A stretch of 64,000 nucleotides of DNA from assembly GCF_000717645.1 (NCBI RefSeq), contig NZ_JNZZ01000027.1:1-64000 (forward strand), given 5' to 3'. This DNA is from Streptomyces californicus (GTDB lineage: Bacteria; Actinomycetota; Actinomycetes; Streptomycetales; Streptomycetaceae). Numbering within the stretch: position 1 is the stretch's first letter; each line of letters starts with the position of its first letter. Positions 8,081-17,486 of this stretch are shown here, one piece after another. The position numbers and the translations under genes are program-made. The notes under the pieces are model-generated. The model had not been told where the DNA came from, did not search any database, and was given only the letters and a program-made list of their open reading frames with translations.

Positions 8081-9835
8081 TCAGTCCTTGATCTCGCAGA
8101 TCAGGGCGCCGGAGGAGACGGACGCGCCGACCGCGGCGCTGAGGCCCTTGATGGTGCCGGAGCGGTGCGCGTTGAGCGGCTGCTCCATCTTCATCGCCTC
8201 CAGGACGACGACGAGGTCGCCCTCCTTGACCTCCTGGCCCTCCTCCACCGCGATCTTGACGATGGTGCCCTGCATGGGCGAGGCGAGGGAGTCGCCGGAG
8301 GCGGCCGAGCCGGCCTTCTTCGCGGCGCGGCGCTTGGGCTTGGCGCCGGCGGCGAGGCCGGTGCGGGCCAGGCTCATGCCGAGCGAGGAGGGCAGCGAGA
8401 CCTCCAGGCGCTTGCCGCCGACCTCGACGACGACGGTCTCGCGACCGGCCTCGTCCTCCGCGTCCGCGTCGGCCGGGGCGGCGAAGGGCTTGATCTCGTT
8501 GACGAACTCGGTCTCGATCCACCGGGTGTGGACGGTGAACGGGTCCGCGGTGAAGGCGGGGTCGACGACGACCGCACGGTGGAACGGGATCGCGGTGGCC
8601 ATGCCCTCGACCTGGAACTCCGCCAGCGCGCGGGCGGCGCGCTGGAGCGCCTGCTCGCGGGTCGCGCCGGTGATGACCAGCTTGGCGAGCAGGGAGTCCC
8701 ACGCCGGGCCGATCACGCTGCCGGACTCGACGCCCGCGTCCAGCCGGACGCCGGGGCCGGTGGGCGGGGCGAAGAGGGTGACGGTGCCGGGGGCGGGCAG
8801 GAAGCCGCGGCCCGGGTCCTCGCCGTTGATCCGGAACTCGAAGGAGTGCCCGCGCACCGCAGGGTCCCCGTAGCCGAGCTCCTCGCCGTCGGCGATGCGG
8901 AACATCTCGCGTACGAGGTCGATGCCCGTGACCTCTTCGGTGACGGGGTGCTCGACCTGGAGGCGGGTGTTGACCTCCAGGAAGGAGATCGTGCCGTCGA
9001 GGCCGACCAGGAACTCGACCGTGCCGGCGCCGACGTAGCCGGCCTCCTTCAGGATCGCCTTCGAGGCTGCGTACAGCTCGTCGTTCTGCGCCTGGCTCAG
9101 GAAGGGGGCCGGGGCCTCCTCCACCAGCTTCTGGTGGCGGCGCTGGAGCGAGCAGTCACGGGTGGAGACGACGACCACGTTGCCGTGGGAGTCGGCCAGG
9201 CACTGGGTCTCCACGTGGCGCGGCTTGTCGAGGTAGCGCTCGACGAAGCACTCGCCCCGGCCGAACGCGGCGACCGCCTCGCGGACCGCGGAGTCGTACA
9301 GCTCGGGGATCTCCTCCAGCGTGCGGGCCACCTTCAGACCGCGCCCGCCGCCGCCGAAGGCGGCCTTGATCGCGATCGGCAGGCCGTGCTCCTCGGCGAA
9401 GGCGACGACCTCGTCGGAGCCGGAGACCGGGTCCGGGGTGCCCGCCACCAGCGGCGCGCCCGCGCGCTGGGCGATGTGCCGGGCGGCGACCTTGTCGCCG
9501 AGGTCGCGGATCGCCTGCGGCGGGGGGCCGATCCAGGTCAGCCCGGCGTCCAGGACGGCCTGGGCGAACTCCGCGTTCTCCGACAGGAACCCGTAACCGG
9601 GGTGGATCGCGTCCGCCCCCGAGTCCGCGGCGGCCTGCAGCACCTTGGCCATGTCCAGGTAGCTGGCGGCCGGGGTGTCACCGCCCAACGCGAACGCCTC
9701 GTCAGCGGCCCGGACATGCAGAGCGTCGCGGTCCGGCTCGGCGTAGACCGCGACACTCGCGATCCCCGCGTCCCGGCACGCCCGAGCGACGCGGACAGCG
9801 ATTTCGCCACGGTTGGCGATGAGCACCTTGCGCAC
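8081..9835 (-). CDS. accA2: Acyl-CoA carboxylase alpha subunit (biotin carboxylase-BCCP)
   Basis: 584 residues. The N-terminal biotin carboxylase is obvious: [30 protein letters not shown], the ATP-grasp glycine loop [12 protein letters not shown], and [15 protein letters not shown]. The C-terminal biotinyl domain carries EAMKMEQP with the biotinylated lysine near residue 549. It carboxylates biotin with ATP and bicarbonate and passes CO2 to a beta subunit, giving methylmalonyl- or malonyl-CoA. PccB, AccE and biotin ligase all lie within 6 kb, so a whole enzyme and its modifying ligase are clustered. It is divergent from the small membrane protein at 10136. Confidence 0.96.
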   Translation of the reverse strand: MRKVLIANRGEIAVRVARACRDAGIASVAVYAEPDRDALHVRAADEAFALGGDTPAASYLDMAKVLQAAADSGADAIHPGYGFLSENAEFAQAVLDAGLTWIGPPPQAIRDLGDKVAARHIAQRAGAPLVAGTPDPVSGSDEVVAFAEEHGLPIAIKAAFGGGGRGLKVARTLEEIPELYDSAVREAVAAFGRGECFVERYLDKPRHVETQCLADSHGNVVVVSTRDCSLQRRHQKLVEEAPAPFLSQAQNDELYAASKAILKEAGYVGAGTVEFLVGLDGTISFLEVNTRLQVEHPVTEEVTGIDLVREMFRIADGEELGYGDPAVRGHSFEFRINGEDPGRGFLPAPGTVTLFAPPTGPGVRLDAGVESGSVIGPAWDSLLAKLVITGATREQALQRAARALAEFQVEGMATAIPFHRAVVVDPAFTADPFTVHTRWIETEFVNEIKPFAAPADADAEDEAGRETVVVEVGGKRLEVSLPSSLGMSLARTGLAAGAKPKRRAAKKAGSAASGDSLASPMQGTIVKIAVEEGQEVKEGDLVVVLEAMKMEQPLNAHRSGTIKGLSAAVGASVSSGALICEIKD

Positions 9836-10135
9836 GATGACTCCCTCCTCGAAACAAGCTGAGTTTAGGGACTACCGACACGGCCGTACGACCTGTCCCC
9901 AATGGTGAGCTTGCCCACACGGAGTGTGATCCGAGGCTTGCCCCAGTAGTGAAATCCCTTGTGGCACCACGGTACGCCGGGATCCTCAACCGCACAGTAA
10001 CCACCCGGTGTGGTCCAGGTCTCTGTCCTGATGGTTAACGCCTGACGGCGTTTCTTTGTGGACTCCCTACGAACGGCCGGTGGATTCTTTGCCCGGCGTG
10101 CGAGCCGGTCCCACCCCTTGTCCGAGGGGATACCC
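9836..10135. other. Divergent promoter region of accA2
   Basis: 300 bases with lower GC than the surroundings, between accA2 (minus) and a small membrane protein gene (plus). On the plus strand, 10037-10052 forms a 6-bp hairpin (AACGCC/GGCGTT, loop TGAC) followed by a T-rich run to about 10057. This looks like a small intrinsic terminator or attenuator ahead of the membrane protein gene. A minus-strand open frame here has poor codon bias and is not called. Confidence 0.5.
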
Positions 10136-10630
10136 ATGAGTAGGGTCCGCGCTACGCACGTACCAGAGGTAACAGGGGTGGGGACGCAGATGCGCAGAGG
10201 GGTCGCGATCGTGACCGCGCTCGTGCTGTTCGGGGAGGCGGTGGGCATCGTGCTCATCAACGCCGTCCTGGCCACGATCACGGAGAACCAGAACATGTCG
10301 CTGGCCGGCATGGACCCGGAGGCCATGACCACCGGCACCTGGGTGATGGGCGGCGTCTCCGGGCTGCTGCTGGCCCTGTGCGGGGTGATCGCCCTGCTCG
10401 CCGGTGTCCGCGACCGCTCCCCGGGCCGCCTCGGACGCATCGTCCTGATCGGCTGCGCGGTCGTGCACGGCGTCCTCGGCGCGGTCACGGTCGGCCTGAT
10501 CGGCTGGAGCGCCTTCGCGTTCATGATGGCGGTGCTGGCCCTGCTGGTCCTCACCCTGCTCGCGTACGGCCCCGAGGCCCCGGCGGACGGCGACCGCGCC
10601 GGGGAGGAACCGGCCCCGGCGGCGGTCTGA
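10136..10630 (+). CDS. Hypothetical four-helix membrane protein
   Basis: 164 residues of unknown function. Four hydrophobic segments are visible: GVAIVTALVLFGEAVGIVLI, WVMGGVSGLLLALCGVIALL, IVLIGCAVVHGVLGAVTVGL and FMMAVLALLVLTLLAYG. The tail is short, acidic and Pro/Ala-rich. The ATG at 10136 follows GAGGGG at good spacing. A second Met (MRRGVAIV) sits 20 residues in. It lies divergent from accA2, and genes of this kind sit at the same place in other Streptomyces as I recall. Confidence 0.82.
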   Translation: MSRVRATHVPEVTGVGTQMRRGVAIVTALVLFGEAVGIVLINAVLATITENQNMSLAGMDPEAMTTGTWVMGGVSGLLLALCGVIALLAGVRDRSPGRLGRIVLIGCAVVHGVLGAVTVGLIGWSAFAFMMAVLALLVLTLLAYGPEAPADGDRAGEEPAPAAV

Positions 10631-10664
10631 CCGGCCCCGGGGGCGGTACGCGCCACTCCGGTCG

Positions 10665-10702
10665 GCGCGCTCCACGAAGTCCCGCGCGCTCCACGAAGTC
10701 CC
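10665..10702. repeat. Perfect 19-bp direct repeat, two copies
   Basis: Two adjacent identical copies (10665-10683, 10684-10702) of GCGCGCTCCACGAAGTCCC, in the 137-base spacer between converging genes. Confidence 0.9.
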
Positions 10703-10767
10703 GGAACGCCCGGTCCGCCCGGTCCAGGACGCCCCGGGCCGTCCGCGTGCCCCAGGACCGCCCGGTC

Positions 10768-11370
10768 TCAGACCCACAGCTCCGTGACGGAGACGTCCAG
10801 CTCGCCCAGGAGGCGGCGCAGCAGCGGCAGCGAGAGCCCGATGACGTTGCCGTGGTCGCCCTCGATGGATTCGACGAACGGGGCCGAGCGGCCGTCCAGG
10901 GTGAACGCCCCCGCGACGTGCAGCGGTTCGCCCGAGGCGACGTACGCGGCGACCTCGGCGTCGGTCGGCTCCCCGAACCGTACGACCGTGGACGCCGTCG
11001 CCGACGCCGTACGGCCCGAGGCGGTGTCGATCACGCTGTGCCCGGTCTGCAGGACGCCGGAACGGCCGCGCATCGCCTTCCAGCGGGCGGTGGCCTCCTC
11101 GGCGTCGGCCGGCTTGCCCAGCGCCTCGCCGTCCAGCTCCAGCACGGAGTCGCAGCCGATCACCAGGGCGCCCGCGGCCTCGGCGCGCTCCGCGACCGCC
11201 GCCGCCTTGGCCCGCGCCAGGACGAGGGCCAGCTCGGCGGGGGTCGGCGCGCTCAGGGCGTCCTCGTCCACCCCGCTGACGATCACCTCGGGGGCGAAAC
11301 CGGCCTGGCGCAGCAGACCGAGACGGGCGGGGGAGGCGGAGGCGAGCACGAGGCGGCGCTGATCAGTCAT
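10768..11370 (-). CDS. maf: Maf-family nucleoside triphosphate pyrophosphatase
   Basis: 200 residues. The N-terminal phosphate-binding motif [15 protein letters not shown] and the catalytic-site segment [18 protein letters not shown] are typical of Maf/septum-formation nucleotide pyrophosphatases. These hydrolyse modified or canonical NTPs to NMP and pyrophosphate (house-cleaning). The C-terminal [18 protein letters not shown] also fits. The ATG at 11370 is chosen because the conserved motif begins eight residues later. It is the last gene of the run 13582 to 10768 on this strand, which also contains PccB, AccE and the small membrane peptide. Confidence 0.92.
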   Translation of the reverse strand: MTDQRRLVLASASPARLGLLRQAGFAPEVIVSGVDEDALSAPTPAELALVLARAKAAAVAERAEAAGALVIGCDSVLELDGEALGKPADAEEATARWKAMRGRSGVLQTGHSVIDTASGRTASATASTVVRFGEPTDAEVAAYVASGEPLHVAGAFTLDGRSAPFVESIEGDHGNVIGLSLPLLRRLLGELDVSVTELWV

Positions 11371-11530
11371 GTCGCCATCGTAGAAGGGCGGCACGTCCGC
11401 CGGACGCCGAAGGGGCGGAAGGCGGAGGGCGCAGGAGGGGCAGAAGGCGGCGGGCGCGGGAGGGGGGAAGGCCGCAGGCGCGGTGGGGGTGGAAAGCGGC
11501 GGGCGCCGGAAGGGGCGGGAAGCCCGTTCC

Positions 11531-11659
11531 TCAGCGGATGCCGAGGACGAACATCGCCAGCAGCATCGCCAGCGCCAGCAGCACCCCGGCTCTGCGCATC
11601 ATCGCCTGGGCGTCGCGCAGTTCCTTCGGCGGCTTGTTCTCGGGATCGGACCACAGCAT
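11531..11659 (-). CDS. 42-residue single-helix membrane peptide (MmpB-like)
   Basis: A tiny gene. The product starts [20 protein letters not shown], then has one hydrophobic helix ([18 protein letters not shown]) and ends in Arg. A GGAGG lies just before the ATG, and codon use is strongly GC3. It lies between accE and maf. From memory, a small conserved Streptomyces protein at this place is annotated as morphogenic membrane protein MmpB, with a similar MLWSDPEN start. That name is a memory match, not a proof. A perfect palindrome lies 36 bases upstream. Confidence 0.7.
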   Translation of the reverse strand: MLWSDPENKPPKELRDAQAMMRRAGVLLALAMLLAMFVLGIR

Positions 11660-11694
11660 GCCTCCGATCCTGCTCCGCCCGCCGCCGATCCGCC

Positions 11695-11710
11695 TGAGTA
11701 CGGGTACTCA
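11695..11710. promoter_or_regulatory. Palindrome upstream of the MmpB-like gene
   Basis: Perfect inverted repeat TGAGTAC-GG-GTACTCA, 36 bases before the ATG at 11659. It could be an operator or a short hairpin. It abuts the accE terminator stem. Confidence 0.45.
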
Positions 11711-11739
11711 AGCCGCCCCCGGTGCGGACGGGGGCGGCT
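11711..11739 (-). terminator. Hairpin after accE
   Basis: 10-bp perfect stem AGCCGCCCCC/GGGGGCGGCT with a 9-base loop, 17 bases past the accE stop. Confidence 0.65.
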
Positions 11740-11756
11740 CGGAGAGGGCCGGCGGA

Positions 11757-11963
11757 TCAGGCCGGCCAGTACGTCCGCGCCCAGGCCCGGGGGCCCGGCC
11801 GCAGGCTTCCGGAGCGGGCGATGCGGCCCGGGTCCGACCACTGCTCGGGCGGCAGCGGCGCCCCCGACGACACGGCGGACGCGGCGGCGGCGCGCGCCTG
11901 GACCACCGCCACGGCGGCGGCCAGCTCCTCCGGGGTGGGGTTGCCCCGTACGACCTTGATCAT
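11757..11963 (-). CDS. accE: Acyl-CoA carboxylase epsilon subunit
   Basis: 68 residues. The N-terminus MIKVVRGNPTPEELAAAVAVV is the signature of the small epsilon subunit that stabilises and activates actinobacterial acyl-CoA carboxylase. The C-terminus WARTYWPA is also typical. It follows pccB with a 38-base gap on the same strand, so the two are surely co-transcribed. Confidence 0.93.
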   Translation of the reverse strand: MIKVVRGNPTPEELAAAVAVVQARAAAASAVSSGAPLPPEQWSDPGRIARSGSLRPGPRAWARTYWPA

Positions 11964-12001
11964 GGGCAGACCTCTCTGTGAACGGGCGGGCGGACCGGCG
12001 G

Positions 12002-13582
<1,581 letters not shown>

Positions 13583-13714
13583 CGGGGGGCGGCTCCCTGC
13601 CTGGTCACGGGGACGACGACCGGTGGAGGCCACGGGGGGACGGGCGGTCGTCTGTCCGGCTCTTCGGCTGTTGACTCGTCGTGCGGGTGGTGGATCGTCA
13701 AGCGGGTGATGCGG

Positions 13715-13766
13715 CTCTGCTGCGTTGCTCGATGGTGCGGCCCTGCTGCCTTGCTCGGTGGTGCGG
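13715..13766. repeat. 26-bp direct repeat, two copies
   Basis: Adjacent copies 13715-13740 and 13741-13766 match at 23 of 26 bases (core TGCTGCSTTGCTCGRTGGTG). Confidence 0.85.
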
Positions 13767-13913
13767 CTCGGCTGACCCGGTCGTGCTGCGTGACCGGCTC
13801 GGCCGTGCTGTGCAACCCGGTCCGCCGCCGCCTTCACGGCGGCGCGGCGCCTGGCTACTGACTCGTAGGGTATCGGCGCGCCTCCGGAAAGGCAGTGCGT
13901 CCTTTGCCACACC

Positions 13914-13919
13914 TAGGCT
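13914..13919 (+). promoter_or_regulatory. Possible -10 element of a leaderless birA transcript
   Basis: TAGGCT ends seven bases before the birA ATG, and there is no ribosome-binding site between. Streptomyces -10 boxes are commonly TAGNNT, so transcription may begin at or near the start codon. No convincing -35 is seen. Confidence 0.35.
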
Positions 13920-13926
13920 GGGTTGC

Positions 13927-14796
13927 ATGACACCTCCGGATGCGCCACACAACCGCTGGTCGGACCTCGACCGCCCGCCCCTGAACGTGACCGCGCTGCG
14001 CCGCGGACTGCTGCGGCCCGGCGCGCTGTGGACGTCGCTGGAGGTCGTGGAGTCCACCGGCTCCACCAACACCGACCTCGCCGAACGCGCCCGTACCGGG
14101 GCGGCGGGCGAGGGCACGGTGCTGATCGCCGAGGAGCAGACCGCCGGGCGCGGGCGGCTGGAGCGGAGCTGGACCGCCCCGCCCCGCTCCGGGCTGTTCC
14201 TCTCGGTCTACCTGGAGCCCGGCGACATCCCCGTGGAGCGGTGGGGGTGGGTGCCGCTCCTGGCCGGGGTGGCCGCCGCCACCGGGCTCGCCAAGTCGGC
14301 CGGGGTCGACATGTCGCTGAAGTGGCCCAACGACCTGCTGGTCTCCGTGGACGGCGGCGAGCGCAAGACCGGCGGCATCCTCGGGGAGTTCGCCGGGGAC
14401 GGCATCGTCGTCGGCATGGGCGTCAACGTCTCGCTCCGCGCCGACGAGCTGCCCGCCCCCACCGCCGGGTCGCTGGCGCTCGCCGGGGCGGTCTCCACCG
14501 ACCGCGAGACCCTGCTGCGCGCCGTCCTGCGCTCGCTGGCGCACTGGTACGGAGCGTGGCGGGACGCGGACGGCGACGCGGCCGCGAGCGGGCTCCAGGC
14601 GGCGTACGCGGCGGGGTGCGCGACGCTGGACCGCAGTGTGCGGGCCGAGCTGCCGGGCGGGAACGCGCTGGTCGGCGAGGCGGTCGCGATCGACGGGGAC
14701 GGCCGGCTCGTCCTCTCCACCGAGAACGGACTCCAGCAGCCGGTGTCGGCCGGCGACATCGTCCACCTGCGGGGCGTGGCGGGCGGCCTGACCTGA
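13927..14796 (+). CDS. birA: Biotin--[acetyl-CoA-carboxylase] ligase
   Basis: 289 residues. It makes biotinyl-5'-AMP and attaches biotin to the carboxylase lysine, here the EAMKMEQP site of the nearby AccA2. Visible motifs are STGSTNTDLAERA, the adenylate-binding loop AGRGRLERSW, and the catalytic KWPNDLL followed by KTGGILGE and GMGVNVS. There is no N-terminal DNA-binding domain, so it is a monofunctional ligase and not a repressor of the E. coli BirA type. The ATG at 13927 is preceded closely by a -10-like box. Adenylate cyclase follows 223 bases downstream. Confidence 0.94.
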   Translation: MTPPDAPHNRWSDLDRPPLNVTALRRGLLRPGALWTSLEVVESTGSTNTDLAERARTGAAGEGTVLIAEEQTAGRGRLERSWTAPPRSGLFLSVYLEPGDIPVERWGWVPLLAGVAAATGLAKSAGVDMSLKWPNDLLVSVDGGERKTGGILGEFAGDGIVVGMGVNVSLRADELPAPTAGSLALAGAVSTDRETLLRAVLRSLAHWYGAWRDADGDAAASGLQAAYAAGCATLDRSVRAELPGGNALVGEAVAIDGDGRLVLSTENGLQQPVSAGDIVHLRGVAGGLT

Positions 14797-15019
14797 GCCG
14801 GTCCGGCGCGCGGGGGCGTACGCCGCGCGGTCCGCGTACGCCCCGGGGCCCGGCCGCCGGGGGCGCGCGGGGCGGATACCGCGTACGCGCGGATGTCACG
14901 CGCGACGCACCCGGGACGGGCGGCCGAGGACGTGAGCCACGGCACACCTGCCGTATCGTTGAGGCGATCCGAAGAGAGATCGGCAGGGAAGTGCGCAGGG
15001 AACGGGCAGGAGGCGGCTG

Positions 15020-16219
15020 GTGACCGTCGGCGACGCGACGTCCGGCGGGGGCGAGGAGCCCGGGGCGGCCTCCTCGGTCCACGCCACACCCCACCACGAG
15101 GTCGACCACACGGTGGAGCCGACCGACGACCCCCTCGCCATCCGCCTCGAAGCGCTGATCCTGGGGGCCGACCGCCGGTACACGCCGTTCCAGGCGGCCC
15201 GCACCGCCGGGGTCTCCATGGACCTGGCCTCCCGGTTCTGGCGGGCCATGGGCTTCGCGGACATCGGCCAGGCCAAGGCGCTCACCGAGGCCGACGTGCT
15301 CGCCCTGCGGCGGCTCGCCGGTCTCGTCGAGGCGGGGCTGCTCAGCGAGCCGATGGCGATCCAGGTCGCCCGCTCGACCGGGCAGACCACCGCCCGGCTG
15401 GCCGAATGGCAGATCGACTCGTTCCTGGAGGGCCTGACCGAGCCGCCCGAGCCGGGCATGACCCGGACCGAGGTCACGTATCCGCTGGTCGAGCTGTTGC
15501 TGCCGGAGCTCCAGGAGTTCCTCGTCTACGTGTGGCGGCGCCAGCTCGCCGCCGCCACCGGCCGGGTCGTGCAGGCGGCGGACGACGAGGAGATGGTCGA
15601 CCGGCGCCTCGCGGTGGGCTTCGCCGACCTGGTGGGCTTCACCCGGCTGACCCGGCGGCTGGAGGAGGAGGAGCTGGGCGAGCTGGTCGAGTCCTTCGAG
15701 ACGACCGCCGCCGACCTGGTCGCCGCCCACGGCGGCCGGCTCATCAAGACCCTCGGCGACGAAGTCCTCTTCGCCGCCGACGACGCGGGCACGGCCGCCG
15801 AGATAGCGCTCCGGCTGATCGAGGCGATGGGCCAGGACGAGACGATGCCCGCCCTGCGCGTCGGCATCGCCTTCGGCACGGTCACCACCCGGATGGGCGA
15901 TGTCTTCGGCACCACGGTGAACCTCGCCAGCCGGCTGACCTCGATAGCTCCGAAGGACGCCGTCCTGGTGGACGGGGCGTTCGCCGCCGAGCTGGTCCGC
16001 CACGGGGAGGCCCCGGAGTCCGAGGCGCAGGCCGCCGAGGCCGTGGCGGCCGCCGCCGAGCGGGCCCGGCTCGCCGAGAAGGAGGGCCGCGAGCCGGCGG
16101 AGGAGCCGCCGCTGCCGACGTACCGCTTCGGGCTCCAGCCGATGTGGCAGCGGCCCGTGCGCGGGCTGGGCGTCGTGGAGCCGTGGCTGCTGGCCCGGCG
16201 CGGCAAGACCGGCTCCTGA
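15020..16219 (+). CDS. cya: Class III adenylate cyclase
   Basis: 399 residues, making cAMP from ATP. The C-terminal catalytic domain is clear: AVGFADLVGFTRLTRR with the metal-binding aspartate, GGRLIKTLGDEVLFAADD, and VGIAFGTVTTRMGDVFGTTVNLASRL. The N-terminal 170 residues are soluble and helical and include a helix-turn-helix-like stretch (ADRRYTPFQAARTAGVSMDLA); this is the Streptomyces Cya layout. No membrane segment is seen. The GTG start at 15020 has AGGAGG at good spacing. cAMP is needed for Streptomyces germination. The neighbouring GGDEF gene makes this a nucleotide-signalling area. Confidence 0.93.
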   Translation: MTVGDATSGGGEEPGAASSVHATPHHEVDHTVEPTDDPLAIRLEALILGADRRYTPFQAARTAGVSMDLASRFWRAMGFADIGQAKALTEADVLALRRLAGLVEAGLLSEPMAIQVARSTGQTTARLAEWQIDSFLEGLTEPPEPGMTRTEVTYPLVELLLPELQEFLVYVWRRQLAAATGRVVQAADDEEMVDRRLAVGFADLVGFTRLTRRLEEEELGELVESFETTAADLVAAHGGRLIKTLGDEVLFAADDAGTAAEIALRLIEAMGQDETMPALRVGIAFGTVTTRMGDVFGTTVNLASRLTSIAPKDAVLVDGAFAAELVRHGEAPESEAQAAEAVAAAAERARLAEKEGREPAEEPPLPTYRFGLQPMWQRPVRGLGVVEPWLLARRGKTGS

Positions 16220-16412
16220 GCGAGTGCGGCGGGGCCGGTTTCCCGGGCGGTTGCGGCCGGGCCGGATTCCGGGCGAGTGCGGCGGGACCGGCCTTGGGTG
16301 GTTGCGGCCGGCCGGCCCCTGGGCGGTCGCGGCCGGGCGGCCCCTGAGCGGGCGCGGTGAGGCCGGTTTCCGGGCGGTCGTGGTGAGGCCGGCTCCCGGG
16401 CGGTCGCGGTGG
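16220..16412. repeat. Degenerate ~26-bp tandem repeat, seven to eight units
   Basis: Consecutive units of 25-28 bases with the pattern GNGCGGCCGGGCCGG...CCGGGCG fill the whole spacer between adenylate cyclase and enoyl-CoA hydratase. Identity between units is only moderate. No ORF uses it. Confidence 0.7.
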
Positions 16413-16444
16413 CTTCGCCCTGTCGGTGGCCCGGCACTCGTGTC

Positions 16445-16450
16445 TAGGAT
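16445..16450 (+). promoter_or_regulatory. Possible -10 element for enoyl-CoA hydratase gene
   Basis: TAGGAT, 53 bases before the ATG at 16504 and after the repeat block. It resembles Streptomyces vegetative -10 boxes. The -35 is not evident. Confidence 0.3.
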
Positions 16451-16503
16451 TCCTGTCGGATAACGCTCGTTAACGGGTGCCGTCGACCGACAGGGGTGCA
16501 GCC

Positions 16504-17316
16504 ATGACCGTCACGTCCGAGCAGCGGTACGGGGAGTTCGTCGTCGTGCGACGTCATGAGGGGCAGGAGCACGTCGCCGAGCTGGTCCTGGACCGGCCGA
16601 AGGCGATGAACGCCGTCTCCACCGACATGGCCCGCTCCATCGCCGCCGCCTGCGACGCCCTCGGCGCCGACCAGGGCGTCCGGGCCACCGTCCTGACCTC
16701 CAGCCACGAGCGGGCCTTCTGCGTCGGCGCGGACCTCAAGGAGCGCAACTCCTTCACCGACGCGGAACTCGTCCGCCAGCGGCCCACCGCCCGCGCCGCT
16801 TACACCGGGGTCCTGGAGCTGCCGATGCCGGTGATCGCCGCCGTGCACGGCTTCGCCCTCGGCGGCGGCTTCGAACTGGCCCTCGCCTGCGATGTGATCG
16901 TCGCCGACGCGACCGCCGTGGTCGGGCTGCCCGAGGTGTCCGTGGGCGTCATCCCGGGCGGCGGCGGCACACAGCTCCTGCCGCGCCGCGTGGGCGCGGC
17001 GCGCGCCGCCGAACTGGTCTTCACCGCGCGGCGGCTGGAGGCGGCGGAGGCGCGCGAACTGGGCCTGGTCGACGAACTGGTCGAGGCCGGCCGGGACCGT
17101 GAGGAGGCGCTCGCGCTGGGCGGCCGGATCGCCGCCAACTCGCCGGTCGGGCTGCGCGCGGCCAAGAAGGCGCTCCGGCTGGGGCAGGGGCTCGACCTGC
17201 GGGCGGGCCTGGAGGTCGAGGACGCGGCCTGGCGGTCCGTGGCCTTCTCCGGGGACCGGGCGGAAGGAGTGGCCGCGTTCAACGAGAAGCGGCGGCCGGT
17301 GTGGCCCGGCGAGTGA
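16504..17316 (+). CDS. Enoyl-CoA hydratase/isomerase family protein
   Basis: 270 residues of the crotonase superfamily. The oxyanion-hole segments are AFCVGADLKERN and HGFALGGGFELALACD; the Pro-Glu of VGLPEVSVGVIPGGGGTQ holds a conserved catalytic glutamate. The C-terminal AFNEKRRPVWPGE is typical. It probably hydrates 2-enoyl-CoA in fatty acid or branched-chain amino acid degradation. Exact substrate is not readable. The ATG at 16504 is chosen; a GTG nine codons upstream is possible. Confidence 0.9.
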   Translation: MTVTSEQRYGEFVVVRRHEGQEHVAELVLDRPKAMNAVSTDMARSIAAACDALGADQGVRATVLTSSHERAFCVGADLKERNSFTDAELVRQRPTARAAYTGVLELPMPVIAAVHGFALGGGFELALACDVIVADATAVVGLPEVSVGVIPGGGGTQLLPRRVGAARAAELVFTARRLEAAEARELGLVDELVEAGRDREEALALGGRIAANSPVGLRAAKKALRLGQGLDLRAGLEVEDAAWRSVAFSGDRAEGVAAFNEKRRPVWPGE

Positions 17317-17433
17317 CGGCGCGGGCGGTCGAGCGGCGACGTGGCGGCGGGGTGCATGACGGCGCGGGCGGCCCCCTGCGTGACGGAGCGCGTACGTAAC
17401 GCAGGGTGACGGTGCGGCGCGGAAATAGTTGAA

Positions 17434-17442
17434 ACTAGTGAC
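17434..17442. promoter_or_regulatory. ACTAGTGAC motif upstream of the GGDEF gene
   Basis: Located 45-53 bases before the ATG in an AT-richer patch. The same nine bases occur upstream of hutH. It contains AGTGA, a half-site seen in BldD targets. A candidate operator only. Confidence 0.35.
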
Positions 17443-17486
17443 GCACCAAACGATCAAAAGGGGACAGATTTACATAAGCTGGATGA

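Larger units (their letters stand above)
13583..13926. other. Divergent region pccB/birA
   Basis: 344 bases with no gene, between pccB (minus) and birA (plus). It holds a 26-base direct repeat (separate entry) and a TAGGCT -10-like element just before the birA start. No clear pccB promoter was recognised. Confidence 0.6.

Noticed and set aside
9865..10020. Minus-strand frame with Trp/Cys-rich peptide (GGYCAVEDPGVPWCHKGFHY) in the accA2 divergent region
   Set aside because: Codon third positions are only about two-thirds GC, well below real genes here, and it lies in the promoter area. Could be revisited if transcribed.
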